NCBI RefSeq assembly: GCF_016920785.2
Contig: NW_024609837.1
Coordinates: forward strand, 41,099,543-41,163,542
Source: Ixodes scapularis
Taxonomy: Eukaryota > Arthropoda > Arachnida > Ixodida > Ixodidae
DNA: 64,000 bases
Direction of reading: 5' to 3'
Shown: in pieces, positions 23,238 through 35,138 of the stretch
Layout of the letters: every line of letters starts with the position of its first letter
Position numbering within the stretch: the stretch's first letter is position 1
The notes under the pieces: generated by a model
What the model was told of the DNA's origin: nothing
The model's database searches: none
Seen by the model: the letters and a program-made list of their open reading frames with translations, nothing else
Translations under genes and position numbers: made by a program

Positions 23238-23550
23238 TGCTCTAGTTCCCGCAAAACTCCTTCTCCCTGACTGAAACTAAAACTAAATATGAATAATACA
23301 CTATTATTATAGCTTATTTAGTTATAACCAACTACACATAATGAGAGGAGGAAGCGGCTGAGTAGGAAAACGTGGGTTTTATGTGCGACCGTTCTAACCG
23401 TCTCAAAAGAGAGAACGCGCGAACTTGCGCTGGTTTAAAAAGAGGCATCCAAACCAAAGAAAGAGGCGACACGCTGTGCTCTTTGTTATTATGCGTCTAA
23501 TTGCATATTGTTGTGTGTATGTTTATACAGCCGGAAGTTAGTCCGCCTTA

Positions 23551-23737
23551 CCGCTCATTCACACTGGAAGCGAATCCGCGTTAGCAAAGCGGTTGCGAAC
23601 GCGATTGTATAAAGATCCAATACAATTGCACGCTCACCTGATGTCATCGTGTGCGCGTGCAATTGCACTGGACCTTCATACAACCGCGTTCACAACCGCT
23701 TTGCGAACGCGGATCCGCTTCCAGTGTGAAGGAGCGG
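23551..23737. mobile_element. PIF/Harbinger-type MITE, TTA target
   Basis: A 187-bp foldback. Left end CCGCTCATTCACACTGGAAG matches the reverse complement of the right end, CCGCTCCTTCACACTGGAAG, and the similarity continues through ATCCGCGTT and GCAAAGCGGTTG. TTA flanks both ends (23548-23550, 23738-23740). A 3-bp TTA/TAA duplication is the hallmark of PIF/Harbinger. Confidence 0.75.
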
Positions 23738-23966
23738 TTAGTGGGCGTCTGACTCTCAACTGTAAATGAGCAATTTAGCCAGTGCGGTGCAACCGCAAAC
23801 CTGGCGTCTTTAACGTGCACCATGCAGTAGTGATACACACGACCGCCACGCCGGTACGCTGCTCTTCCAGATCGAAACGGGCAGGGGCGGGGTGGCTTCT
23901 GCAGCGCGAGCTTTCGCTCCAAGTGCTCCGAGCTGGTGTGCGCTAAACCATGCCCTCGGTCACCGA

Positions 23967-23984
23967 CCCCCCCCCCCCCCCCCC
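23967..23984. repeat. Poly(C) tract, 18 bases
   Basis: Uninterrupted run of 18 C. Confidence 0.9.
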
Positions 23985-24703
23985 TTCCCTTGTGCGTCTA
24001 ATTTATATACGGGTATAAGTATTTGAAGATCGACGATGAACGTCGATCGTCTCGAGGTAATGTAACGTAATAACATTATATAAATAATAAACTTGTTGAA
24101 GGACTGAACAACTCAATTTTTCAATTCTTGGATTGTAATATGGCGATAGCCTATTGTACATACTTACTGTTGATGAAGAGCAATATGAGGTGACGATGTA
24201 ATGATTAAATGATGAGGCTCTATAAGGACGACGGCATTAGTGGGTGTCGAGCCACAACGTACAGTGCCAGTCTTGTTTCAAGTATCGTGTACCCAAAGAC
24301 TTTCTTCACCCGCAACAGAACATGGTAGAATCAATGAGGATGCTGCTTCACAACTGCACTGTGCAGAAGTGCGGCTTATTCGTTAAAAGGAGGGACGAAT
24401 TTCTAGCAGAATTCCCTGATTGACTACTTGGAACAAATGACCTCGTTGACGCAAAGTGTCCCCGTTCCAAAAGATTCTTGAAGCATACTTAAACCGCAAA
24501 GGAGTATGAGGCGAAAAATAAGAAAAAGGAGCCTGGTGCGAAAGGTACAAATCACCACCATAGCTATCTATGAAATACAAGGGCAGTTACACAATACACA
24601 AAGAGAGTTTTGTGATTTAGTTATATTTACACTCAAGGGCATTGATATCCAACGTATTCAGAAAGATGACACCTTCTGGTCAACCAACATAGAGCCTTTT
24701 CTA
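23985..24703. other. No recognised gene
   Basis: A short hairpin GATCGACG-atgaa-CGTCGATC lies near 24027-24050. Otherwise AT-rich without recognised content; part may belong to the Ty3 remnant downstream of its integrase. Confidence 0.4.
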
Positions 24704-25290
24704 CTCAAGTTTTACATAAAAGGCCCGACTTCTGATAAAATTCCTTACGTAGACGAGTTCTCCGACCGAATAAACTGCAATTACTCCCGATCTGGAAATC
24801 TCTCGATCTTCGTTCGTAAGCCATGGTATCATTAGATCGAGGGGTGTGGCTGTTCGTCCGCTGAATATTGCTTCGGCGGGTGTTTTTACCGTGTAAGATG
24901 AGACCGTCGGCGTGCTTCTGGAACAACAACCTGGCGATTCTTCACTGAACTGCTTCTTCCGTAAGCTTCAAATTGGCTTTCTCTTTTTTCTTTTTTTTTT
25001 TGTTTCGCGCACCATCTGTTTTGCATGCCCGTTAGTTGCAGGATGGTATGGTGCACTAACGTAAGATTCAAAAACGTGTTTATTTTGTTTGAAGCAAGAT
25101 TTGGCGCGTTATCAGAAAAAAGTATTTTCGGTAGGGCGAAAGTAGGGAAAAGGGAGCGTAGAACGTCAATGAGGCGTTTGGACGTCGTGGCAGGCATCGT
25201 GTAAACTTCCAACCACTTAGAGTACGCATCGTCCATGACTCCGCAGATGCGGATACGTTTCGCCGCCCACCGATTGAATAGTGGATCGTT
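24704..25290 (-). pseudogene. Ty3/gypsy integrase and pol C-terminus remnant
   Basis: Minus strand, starting near 25290, the reading is WAAKRIRICG then VMDDAYSKWLEVYTM, the start of the retroviral-type integrase core, including the first catalytic Asp. FSDNAPNLAS follows and carries the second Asp. After a frameshift comes HPATNGHAKQMVRETK; relatives have A-E-R at the A-K-Q, so the third catalytic acid (Glu) is replaced by Lys (codon at 25020-25022). An A-rich stretch (T-rich on plus) and deletions follow, then TPAEAIFSGRTATPLDLM and a piece with GELVYVRNF, the usual region after the integrase core. Several frames are needed, so it is dead. No LTRs were paired. It is a member of the Ty3/gypsy class by motif order; exact lineage unknown. 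Confidence 0.8.
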
Positions 25291-26365
25291 TTCAGTTACT
25301 GTTCATGATGGCGTTGGACTCAAGGAAGACTACGAGTCTTTCCAGAAAGTTAGCCCAGGTGCCAGGACTTTTGTCGAAAGCGGTAAGTGTTCGAAACGTC
25401 GACAACGTCGGTAGCCACGTGTTGTGCTTGACACTGGACACTTACCATTCGTTAAAAAGAAACTTGCTTGTTAGTCTGCCACGAGTCGTCCGATATCAAG
25501 TCATCACCGCAACACCATCTCCCGACAAAAACGCATGTCTATAGTTAGCAATCACGTGAACTTATAAATTCCCGAACGCTCATAACTTGCCGTCGCTAAA
25601 CGCCGTTCATTCATAGCGTCATCATTGCAAAAAAAAAAAATGTTTTCCTATTTCTTCTGATGGTTTTCATCATATTCCTCCTAAGCTGTACTTACAACAT
25701 TATGTGTGTCGGTACTTCCGAAAATATTGCAACGGCGTTTGTTTTCTGGAAACCTATAATGCAACAACCTTTACAACATCTTCTGGACCCCATGAAACAC
25801 AATATTTTGTGACGTCACTTTTCAGTCGTCATTAAAATGGTGAGGTAAGCACCGTAAATCGCGAGTTGACGTCCGCTTCCACTGGTGTCTTGGAAGATTG
25901 AGTCTACTGAGCGTGCATTCCTGCAGAAGAAATTTTCATTGACAGAATATTGACACGTCAATCAACATTTGATTCCTTCTTGGTAAGATTTGTTGCGAAA
26001 GCCCGTTACAACCACGGAACCGCATCTCCGCATACATCCGTTTGCTGGGCCACGCTACTTGAGCTAGCTGAGCACAGCTGGCACCGGCGCGAGCAAGGCC
26101 GCGAGGGGAACGTGATGGTGCTCGAGCCATCCCACTGTGAACCAATGTTTCGGCCACCCCATGGGTGTGTGTCGCCATCTATTGGTTGAACTAAAGCCTT
26201 GTTCAAGATGGCTGCCGTGGGACCGCAGCCTTAAGGAGGACGGTGTAAGATTGGGGTCATCATACGGGAGCCCAAACACGTCACGAAAGCGTGATTTTTC
26301 ATTTCGCGTTTGAGCTGAGGAGGAAACTTAAGGAGGATGAATTTCGAAAATCATTTCATGTCCCT
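25291..26365. other. No recognised gene; lone TTAA-type MITE end
   Basis: The right boundary CATGTCCC followed by TTAA (26366-26369) looks like the terminus of a TTAA MITE: reverse complemented it reads GGGACATGAAATGATTTTCG. I could not find the opposite end. The words CTTAAGGAGGA recur at about 26231 and 26329. The frames on both strands between 25936 and 26280 show no domain. Confidence 0.4.
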
Positions 26366-26369
26366 TTAA

Positions 26370-27261
26370 TATTCTGAAATGGTTTCGCGTTTTCCAATGC
26401 ACGATGAAGTTCTGTTTCGACGGTGTTCTGGGAGGTAAGTCGGTAAGTCCAGTCGAATTTTCAGCCAGGAGCGCGGGCTCGTTCTCTTCTTTTGCTCCTT
26501 GACGTTTTTTTTCTTGAAAATATTATGAATGCAGTGATTTGGTTTTACTCATGTAAAGCAAATAATAGTCCTGGTAGCACCTTAAAGAGAAGCTGGAGAG
26601 GTTCTTGATGAAAACGAGTAAGAGGTGAATTCTAAAGTGTTTTTATCCCGTGAATCTGAATATCACGTTCGTTTATCCCGAAGATGTAACCAAACGGGAT
26701 AAAAAAAAATAAAAAAAAGTTTCGACCCATCGTTTCGTCATATGATTTTTCTGCCACCATGCGCGTTTCGCTCGTGTGGGCATCGCGTGCAATTGCATGC
26801 TTGCCAGGTATTTTGTGATTTTTGTATACGTTTCCACTGTATACGAAAATCACAGTCCACACGTGTTAAATCACAGTTCAGCCAGCGCTCGCTCGCAATA
26901 GACGTATTGCTTAATTACCCATGCATCAGGGAGAATGCAGCGAATGGTACTTCACGCGCCACACGCGCACGCCTACTTTTTTAAAAAAAGGTTTGAAGTA
27001 AATAGACAAAATAAAGCGTTGACAAACGCGCGTGCAAGATGTTATTTGTTTAAGGCGTTTGCTTTAAAAAAGTTACCGCTGTCTATGCTACTGCCATAGC
27101 CTCTTCTATACTCACAAAGCCTGGCAGTTCGACGACGGAGCCATAAAGCGCCCGGTCGCAGATGTGGAGCGCGAGGATCTGGTAGCACGGAGTATTTCTC
27201 GGGGCACCTGATCGTCAGCTCACAGCTTTTGCAGCGGCGAGGACCCGAAACTTGGTTTTCA
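26370..27261. other. No recognised gene; hairpin at 26815-26853
   Basis: AT-rich with an A-rich run near 26701-26719. The hairpin GTGATTTTTGTATAC ... GTATACGAAAATCAC (26815-26853) has 15-base arms with one mismatch. A related sequence, GTATACACTG...GTATACAAAATCAC, is at 54852-54881. Confidence 0.5.
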
Positions 27262-27344
27262 AAGCCGACGAGAAAAGAAGCGGTAGCACGAGAAACGCGA
27301 GGAGCTCGAGCGGACATTCCATCGCTATTGCGATGGAATGTCCG
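27262..27344. repeat. Dispersed repeat copy ending in a perfect hairpin
   Basis: Shares AAGAAGCGGTAGC with the window start (about 25-45). It ends in a perfect hairpin at 27311-27344: CGGACATTCCATCGC, a TATT loop, and its exact complement. The copy at the window start has CGGACACTCTATCGC but no second arm, so the hairpin's second arm was added or lost in one copy. Confidence 0.55.
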
Positions 27345-30300
27345 GGAAGGGGGAACCATAGGAGGGCGCCACCGAAACATCTCACCGCTAATTGCGGCCA
27401 GCCAGAAATTGGGCGCGCATAACACACAAACACAGCAATGACCGCGCCCTCAAACGATTTTATGGAAAGGTTAATAGACAATTGCAAGGAATGCAATTGG
27501 CCGCCGTTATGTTTCTGGTCGTGCAGAAAAGACCGCGCTATTTCAAGCTTGCCACAGCTATGATCACGCGCACGCTCCACCTGCTTGCACGCAGCCGGCC
27601 TCGCTGTGCCACCGCTGCCGGCTTGTGTCGTGGGAACTCAGTCGTTCTGCACACGCGACAACCTCGCTGCGGGTCGGCGCAAGTAAAGCACGAAACGACA
27701 CGAGCTAACCCGCCCATTTTCGCTTGCCTGCTGTGAACTACAATTATGGCGGCTTCACGCATGTGTAGAACGCTCAGTGAGATATGTCCATTGTCTTTAT
27801 TCCCCCGTATTGACACCTGTCTTGACGCCTTTTTTACTTTCTTTTTTTAAATAGAAAGAGTGCGCGTGCATACGTTTGATAGGCGATGAACATGCGCGAA
27901 ATCGGAGATTCCGAAAAGTACATTTATGACGTAACACTCTCGGAAGGATGGGCTTCAGCGTTACTTTGAAAATAATTTCCTGCAGCCTCGCTGCAACAAA
28001 TTGAAAAAATAATTTCAATATTTGGGAACCTGGAGGCCAAATGAAGACAATGTAGGTGTTTTGACTCAAATCCAAAGCCGTCTTCGCTTCCCTCTAACTA
28101 CAAGGCAAGGAAACACATAAACTTTGCAATATTTGAAGATAAAAAAGCTCTTTGTTTCTTTTTCTCATGAAAAGATTTATGCACATCTTGACGAATTGCG
28201 GCATATTGCCAGTTTTAATTAAAGTTTTAATTGCGTAGAGGAAAAAGCCAGTCAATGTGTTAAACATAAAGTAACCAACTGCTCAGTTTTGAACGCGCAT
28301 GGCTCAATATAAGGGGCACAGATCAAATCTCGCTTTTTTGTGAAGTATTTTTAACAATGAGTTTTGGCCCCCGAGGTGCCGTGCATTTACATCTATATTT
28401 TGTACTTTTCTAGGATAGAATTTCCGCAGTATTACTCTATGCTGTGCACCGGGAGAGAACCTTACAGATATTGTTCTGCACCAATAGTTCCTAAATAGGG
28501 GCTTTATAACTCTGAATCGTTACATTCTAATAAAATGTCAGAGTAATCTATACCGCTTAGCTTAGTAGCCCGACCACGTTTTTTGGGCTTACTCAAGTGT
28601 TGAAGAAGACGAACAAATGCTACATCCCATCAAAAACAGACTTACCTGATGAACTCGCAATTACAGTGCCCTAATATCAAATGGTATATCTTAAGAAAAT
28701 AAAATAAAAACTCTTCTAACTTGTTTTATTATATATTACGCATGTACTGTGAATTTTGCTATATTTACTATTATTAAAGTACTTCTAGATTAAATAAATA
28801 CACGCGCATTACAAAGCGAGAAAACTAATGTGGTCTACAAGGTTTGCTTGATGCGTTGCCAGTATGAACATACGCAAAAACAAATATTTACACGGAAACT
28901 GGATACCGCACGTATATATATGCTGAATGTAGTGTCTCAAAGTTTATCAAGTTAAATACTATTGCATAAAAAGATTCGTTTTATGTTTAGCCTCATCAAC
29001 CGATATATAGCAGCTTTATTCACACAAAAAAAAATGAAAAAAAACGTGGCGGTTTTTTTATATCTGTGAGCATTGATACGGTGGTATAAAAATATAAGGT
29101 TTTGAAGACGACATCCTTTACTTAAAGCGCTTTCTTTGTGTGCTCGCGCCATTCATCTCAAAGTAAAAGGGAATTTTCGCTTCGTTGTTGCTATTCTGGC
29201 TCACCATAAAAAAAAAAAAAAAGAGTGACCAGACGCACTTAAAAAGAAAGAAAAAAAACACGGTCAACGCGTGAATAATAACAACAAGAAAAACAAATAA
29301 ACGTGCTGTTTTTACTGACGCTCTGTTGCCTATGTTATATTTTATTTTGTGCTTGAAAGCCTATTTTACAGACTACTCCAGTACGGTTGGCGGCGATTTT
29401 TCCGCATATTTAAAAAGGAACCCTGAATACAGAAATTGAAAATAGATATAATAAACACAAAATCGATTGCCATGTACGCTTGAAATGAAGAAAAACAAAA
29501 CAAAACAAAAACATAAGACACGGAATGGCTGGCCATAGAGGAAAAAAAGACGTGATTGTAGCACCAGTATAACTTCTGCTCTGTCCCAGCTATCTCAGTA
29601 AAACGCGGCGCAACACGAAACGGAGCTGGAATCTCGCCACAGCGTCGCGCAGGCCCGAGGAAAGGGCCGTTAAACCGGACAATCAAATGCCGCGCACGGC
29701 AAAAAACGAAACACAAGCACTTTTTTTTAAAAAAGTACATGAGGTTTGCCGAGCGCGCGTACGTTTTCAGTGATGACACCAACCACGCAAACTGCACGGC
29801 TTTCTTCCTCGCCTTCTTGTTGTTTCTTCCTCTTTCTTGGGTTTTTTTGACCACAGTCAGCAGGGCCTGTAAAGAGTTGTCCGGACTCGCGTGATAAGCA
29901 CTCTTCAAGTTTCAGTCCAAGTATAAAAGTAAAAATTAATTTCCCTTAAAAAAAAAAAAAAAGTTTCAAGCTAATTGGTATTGATGGAATATTTACACTT
30001 CTGGTAATACAACAAATGCCGGTTATAACGTCTGCTGTGTTCCGTTAGGCAGCCAGAGGCATACGGATCGAGCATCGTGATGATATAAACTTCGAGGATT
30101 CGGGCTGAAAAGAACAAGAACAGGAATTCGTCGGAAGTTGTAAGCGGTTTGGTGTGCGCGAATTAAATCATATTAACATCACATGTACTTCTAACTTGTG
30201 CACGAACCATTCGGTCCGCAAAACTACTTTGACTTGTTGAATTCATCCCGCAAACACGAAGTTGGCAACGTTGAATTGGTGTAAGGCAAAACCATTGACC

Positions 30301-31695
30301 TGTGCAATTAGGCACGAGTTTCAAAGTCATGTCATCCGCATTACACGTATCTTTTTGTTTACCCGAGTTTTTTTATTTTTTTTTTATTTTATGGATCCCT
30401 CGGTTTTATCTGTCTGGTGCATTGCGTTAATATATGTTACATCATGAGTCGCCTATGGGATTCAGTAATTTACCATTTACAATGCGTATTCAGGCAATGT
30501 CTAACAAAAGAAGAAACTGACTACACACATCTGTGTGCAAGGGTTCACAGGCATTTTCGGGCGGCGAAGTAAAGCTGACCGATTTTTTTTTCCCTGAGCT
30601 TAGCAGATCACGCGTGGCAATTTAACAAAATTTCGATTTGTCACTTAATTAAAAATAATTGTCTTCTTTTCTCTTATATTCCTGAAGTTCATTGGGCATA
30701 CTTGCTAATTCCTCAGAAATTACTAATCACCCCTTCTGTATATTACTGACGCTGCAATTATCAAATCAGAATACCGGGCACCCCTAAAAAAAAGACAATT
30801 TATTTACAGCTTGACAGTGCGCCGTCGGTAGCTCTGTCAGATTAAGAGGTTTGTTTTTTGTGAGCTAATATGAACAGCGGTGTGGTGAACCATTTATGCT
30901 CCAAATATTGTGTAGTGCCTAATAGATAAATGGGTATCTGTTGATGTAATCAGTGACGGCTACGCTCTTTTCTTTCTGTTAACTTCGCTCAAAAAACTTC
31001 AGGTGCGATAACAGCTTCGTCGAGTCGTGTTTGTTTTCTTTACTCCGTCTTCGTTATTTGAGCGGTTTTCATCATGGTATAACGTTTGCCAACTTCGCCC
31101 AATTCGCTACCTTACAGAAGACTAGCTCTTATATGGGTCACGAGTAACAACGGTCACAGTGTGCAGCTCTGAAGGTCATGGGTGGCTCGTTAGAAGGGCA
31201 CTATTACACAAAGGAAACGTGTGAAAACACCAGCCGAACGGCAAGAAAACGCCCATGTCCGTGGAAAAGAAATCTCGATATTCCACTGACCGTTTTTTTT
31301 ATTCTTTTTTTTTTCAAATGTTAACAAAAAGCTTCAAGGAAAATTTCAGGCACCGCGTTGTTGCGCATGCACTTTCGGATTTTGGGCCTTTACAGTTTTG
31401 ATTTTTGGGTTTTAGGCAGACATGAATACATTTTCGAACTTTGCGTGTTCTTGAAGTTCATAATGTTTTCAGTCAGGCTTTCGCTCCCTAAGGAGTAAAC
31501 CACAGAAAACACTCGCTCGCAATAATTAATTTAGGTGCAATATACCCAATACGTTTAAAAAATAATACAAAAACGACATTTTCTTTTTTTCAAAGCTGAC
31601 GAATTGTAATTATAATAAATTGATATAGGTTGCGCATAATCCAACACCCGCCATATAAAAAAAAACACCCGCCATATAAAAAGAAAAAAAAAATC
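27345..31695. other. No recognised gene
   Basis: AT-rich DNA with many A/T homopolymers (for example 29207-29223, 29948-29962). The largest frame, 29366-29908 minus (about 180 codons), is Phe/Val/Ser-rich with no domain I recognise and contains long homopolymer-encoded stretches. A short direct repeat CACCCGCCATATAAAAA occurs twice at 31647-31681. Confidence 0.45.
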
Positions 31696-31818
31696 GGTGA
31701 GCTTTTCTCCGCATACGCTGAATGGCAGGTGATACTTTCTCCACATCCACCGGTTGTGTGGTGAGCTTTCCTTCAGTGATCTATTCTCCGGTGAACCTTT
31801 CTCCGTGAGCTTTTCTCC
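31696..31818. repeat. 15-bp minisatellite
   Basis: Degenerate units of the form GGTGAGCTTTTCTCC begin at 31696, 31728, 31760, 31775, 31790 and 31805. The last four are in exact 15-base register. The earlier two are 32 bases apart, about two units each. Confidence 0.6.
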
Positions 31819-32523
31819 AGGATTCGTAATTTCGAATCAAGCTTATTTATTAAGCAACAATTTGATTATTGGGTTGACTACATACGGCTTCGTGCCATGA
31901 TTTTTACAACTGTCGGTGAGAGATATCACAATAGTCGTCATTTTTTTTGCTAAATGCCATACAATCCGCCAGTGCTGTTGCTGTGTGGCCAAGTGACACA
32001 AAGGCGAGTCGCCTCCTTGCACACGAAGAGATGTAATCGACAACAACGAACGGAGACTCCCGAGTGCCGCGTATGCTTTCAACCTGACTAGGACGGCTTG
32101 TGAAAGCGGTTTGGGGCATGCTCCGTGCGTTCTTCGCTGAGAGTAACCTGCTCTGGGGAGCATATGTTTTGGCGGCGAACTTTCTTTGTCTTCGGTATGG
32201 TTCTTTGTGGAGGAAAGAGCTTGGGGGACGAAATTGCGAAGCCTCGGCTCGTCGATCGGGACGCATTCAAGGTCTTCATTTGTCTACCTTCTCTTTTTAT
32301 TGCTTGTAATCCCAGTGCTCGAAGCTGCCAAAGCACGACTCGACACGCGAGGGTTTGAACAGTTTCGCTGCTTGGAATGATGAAGCGATCGACTACAGCA
32401 TTTTGTTCGGACTTAGCTCGCTTAGGCGACAACCAATCGAAGGCGTGGCCACGACAGCCAATTACGCGTCGATGGGACACACACCCAGTCATATTAAATA
32501 ATAAAATTCCCTTTAACAAGACG
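31819..32523. other. No recognised gene; overlapping open frames
   Basis: Several frames of 64-162 codons overlap on both strands. The longest (32088-32576, minus) begins in the poly(C) tract, has Cys and His residues in its first third and a Lys/Arg-rich end. No zinc-finger spacing that I can name is present. GC content is higher than in the flanks. Confidence 0.35.
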
Positions 32524-32543
32524 CCCCCCCCCCCCCCCCCCCC
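32524..32543. repeat. Poly(C) tract, 20 bases
   Basis: Uninterrupted run of 20 C. Confidence 0.9.
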
Positions 32544-32601
32544 AAACCCCATATTTTCGCCCATCCGTTCATGCATTTCCCGCTGCTTATGAAGGGCTAA
32601 T

Positions 32602-32862
32602 TGACGACACTTGACATATACAGGGATTCAGTTTCGCCGCGAAATATGACGGAACAATTAATGCCACTTGACCTGACGTCACGAGTCCTAGAGACAAATT
32701 CGGTTTCGCCGCTAAACTTAGCGGTAAAATTGAATTCACATGTCCTATACACATATCCACTTTCCCCGCTAAATTTGGCGTAAAACTTGATGTCACTTGA
32801 CCTGACGTATATGCTCACTAATTTAGTTTTCCGCTAAATTAAGCGGAAAAACTGACGTCAGT
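32602..32862. repeat. Four-unit tandem array, a dyad in each unit
   Basis: Four diverged units of about 57-72 bp. Each carries a dyad of the type TTTCCGCTAAATTTAGCGG: 32632-32654, 32704-32727, 32761-32783 and 32826-32850. CACTTGACCTGACGT between units recurs at 32665 and 32794. Dyads 2 and 4 fold best. Confidence 0.65.
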
Positions 32863-34977
32863 AGTCAGTTTCCCTATGAAATTTAACAGGGATGTTCATT
32901 AATATACATAAGTTCTTCACTCCCGAAACGATACTGTTTAATGCCTTCTAAACAAATCTGAACGATCAACTTTCAAATGCTTAATTCCTTTCTTTAGAGG
33001 ACTTTCGAAAAGTTTCTATTGGCAACAAAAGCTCATTTTACTAAAGAGGTAAGGGCGGCTAGAAAGTCAGTCTAACAAAACACCTTCAGGACACGCGGGC
33101 AAACGCCAGAACTTAGAAGGCTAAAAGAGAAAGCAAAATTAATAAATCAAAATGCGACGTAAGAAAGAGAAGAGGAAGCGGCTTAGGAGGGCAGAAATTT
33201 TAGAACTGGGAATGTTTAGCCAACGGTTTTATACTCAAGAGACGCCCAAATAGACAAATACCAAGACATCTAAATAGCGGTAAAAGAAGACGACTGCAGC
33301 GAGGGATTCAAAGCAGGCTGGAAGAGAGGAAGTGATTGAATAGGGTAGAGAACGAAGGAGGTTAGCAAATAAACGACATTGCGTTGAACGTCCCGGCGCG
33401 CAAAGAAGATAGGTGGCTCCCGAGGCGGCTGTAATTAGTTTTCCACACTCGTAATTTCGGCAGTCGAGCCAGACCCTGACCCAAAAGTCGGAGTAGCCCG
33501 AGCCGCAGTCATAAGCATGGAAAGGAGAAAACTCGTCCTTTCCCACGCGACCCTTTCCGATAATGTCCCCATGGGAACAGCTGATTGGTGGTTGGTGGCC
33601 CTGCTAATGGCCATTAAGAGACCCTGGGCTTTCAGCTGGCGGCCATGCTTGAGTGTGCTGCTCTAACTAATTGGGGGACACAACCACGCCTACGCTAATT
33701 AAAAAAACAAAAACGAGACATAATAAACGAATACCGAGAGGAGCAAGAAGGTGTAAAAACATTCTTTTTAAACTAAACGGTTGAAAGCCCGTTATACTGC
33801 TATGGTGTATTAAGAAGATCTACTGTGCTGGTGAGTGTTGCGTCAAAGAAATATGTTAGTCTGATTCTGTATTTTAGCCCTTTGCGAGGCTCAGGGGCGT
33901 GACAGCAGAAAAAAACAATGGGGTCCACTAAATAAAGTTCGGTATTACAAAGGTTCGTCGTATATGTTTCAGTTGGTCCGAAGAATCGCCACAGCAATTC
34001 AAGGGTATATTGTTACCAATTTCGGCACGCCTCTTCAGTATCAATTCTTAACCGAATTTTACGAAGCAATTAAGGTTACTGAAAGTATCGTATCTAAAGG
34101 AACTATCGTACGCTGCTTTCTAACAGTTACAGGATTTACCACGGTTGACACTTTAGCGAATTTTATGTGAGATTCAAATTTGTCCAAAAAAAACCTATGG
34201 TTCAACTTAATCTGAAACTCTTAAACTAACTTTTTGGAGAGATTCATACCATACCGGAAAACCGGATTAGTTCAATTGAGGATTTTTGTGACCATACGCT
34301 GAGGACTACGGGCCCCGCGGGCGCCTGCTCCATTCGCGCTTCAACTCACTGTAGTTCCCACTAGCGGCGCAAAGATCTAGAGTACAATCTACAAATGTCC
34401 TTTACTCTTGCCAAAATAGCGTTGAAAATAAAACTAAGAGCCTTACTTTCTGACCTACCCCATAAAAACAAGGTATACATAGCATGTACAGAACATTCGA
34501 CATCATAAAAACTGACGCACACGCATAGGGCGCGGTAGAGACCTGTTTATTAGGTAAGGCACCGAAAGGCCTACGCACATTTACGGCTATATATCAGTCA
34601 AGATACTCCGCCCAATTCATAGCGACTCAGCGCCATTTCAGCTACCGTATTTACTTGAAATAAAGTAGACCTCTTTATGAACAATGCCTGCTCGTGCATT
34701 TCTCTGCAACTTTCAAGAAGAGCCAATCATTGCGATTCACAAAAGGGGCTAGGTGAATGACAAGGCACCGATAACGTGGGAAAGCAGAAATAAGATACGT
34801 GAGACTCGGATTTCTGTCTTCATTCGAAACGTTATTTTTGCTTCGTCATTCGCCCTGCTTCTTTCGTACGTCACAGTGATTGGCCTTGTGGGTTCTGCCT
34901 GAAAGTATACACACGGGCGTGTTAATAGAAAGGTCGACTTATTTTCAGATAAATACGCTGAATTCTGTTTCACATTA
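32863..34977. other. No recognised gene
   Basis: Purine-rich stretch around 33130-33200. The frame at 33235-33546 (minus, 103 codons) is unrecognised. AT-rich sequence fills the rest. Confidence 0.45.
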
Positions 34978-35138
34978 GGGAGTTTTAGGGAACCGTTTTT
35001 GCCCATTCGATAAGGTACAATGGGCCCTCGGGTACGAACATTGCATGTGCAAGTCTTCTGCAGTACCACATGCGCAGTTCGCACCGGAGGGCCTATCGAA
35101 CCGTATCGGACGTGCAAGAAGGGTTCCTTAAAACTTCC
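34978..35138. mobile_element. Foldback MITE, termini GGGAGTTTTA, TA target
   Basis: A 161-bp near-palindrome. Left end GGGAGTTTTAGGGAACCG, right end reverse complemented GGAAGTTTTAAGGAACCC, with similarity through GGGCCCTC and GTGCGAAC-like words towards the centre. TA flanks both ends (34976-34977, 35139-35140). The first 10 bases equal those of the 753-bp element at 5962-6714. Confidence 0.75.

Noticed and set aside
29366..29908. 180-codon minus-strand frame as a host gene
   Set aside because: Composition is driven by A/T homopolymers and no domain is recognisable.
31640..31690. CRISPR-like direct repeats
   Set aside because: Only two short copies with A-rich spacers in eukaryotic DNA.
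32088..32576. 162-codon minus-strand frame as a zinc-finger gene
   Set aside because: Cys and His spacing fits no zinc finger I know, and the frame begins within a poly(C)-derived Gly run.
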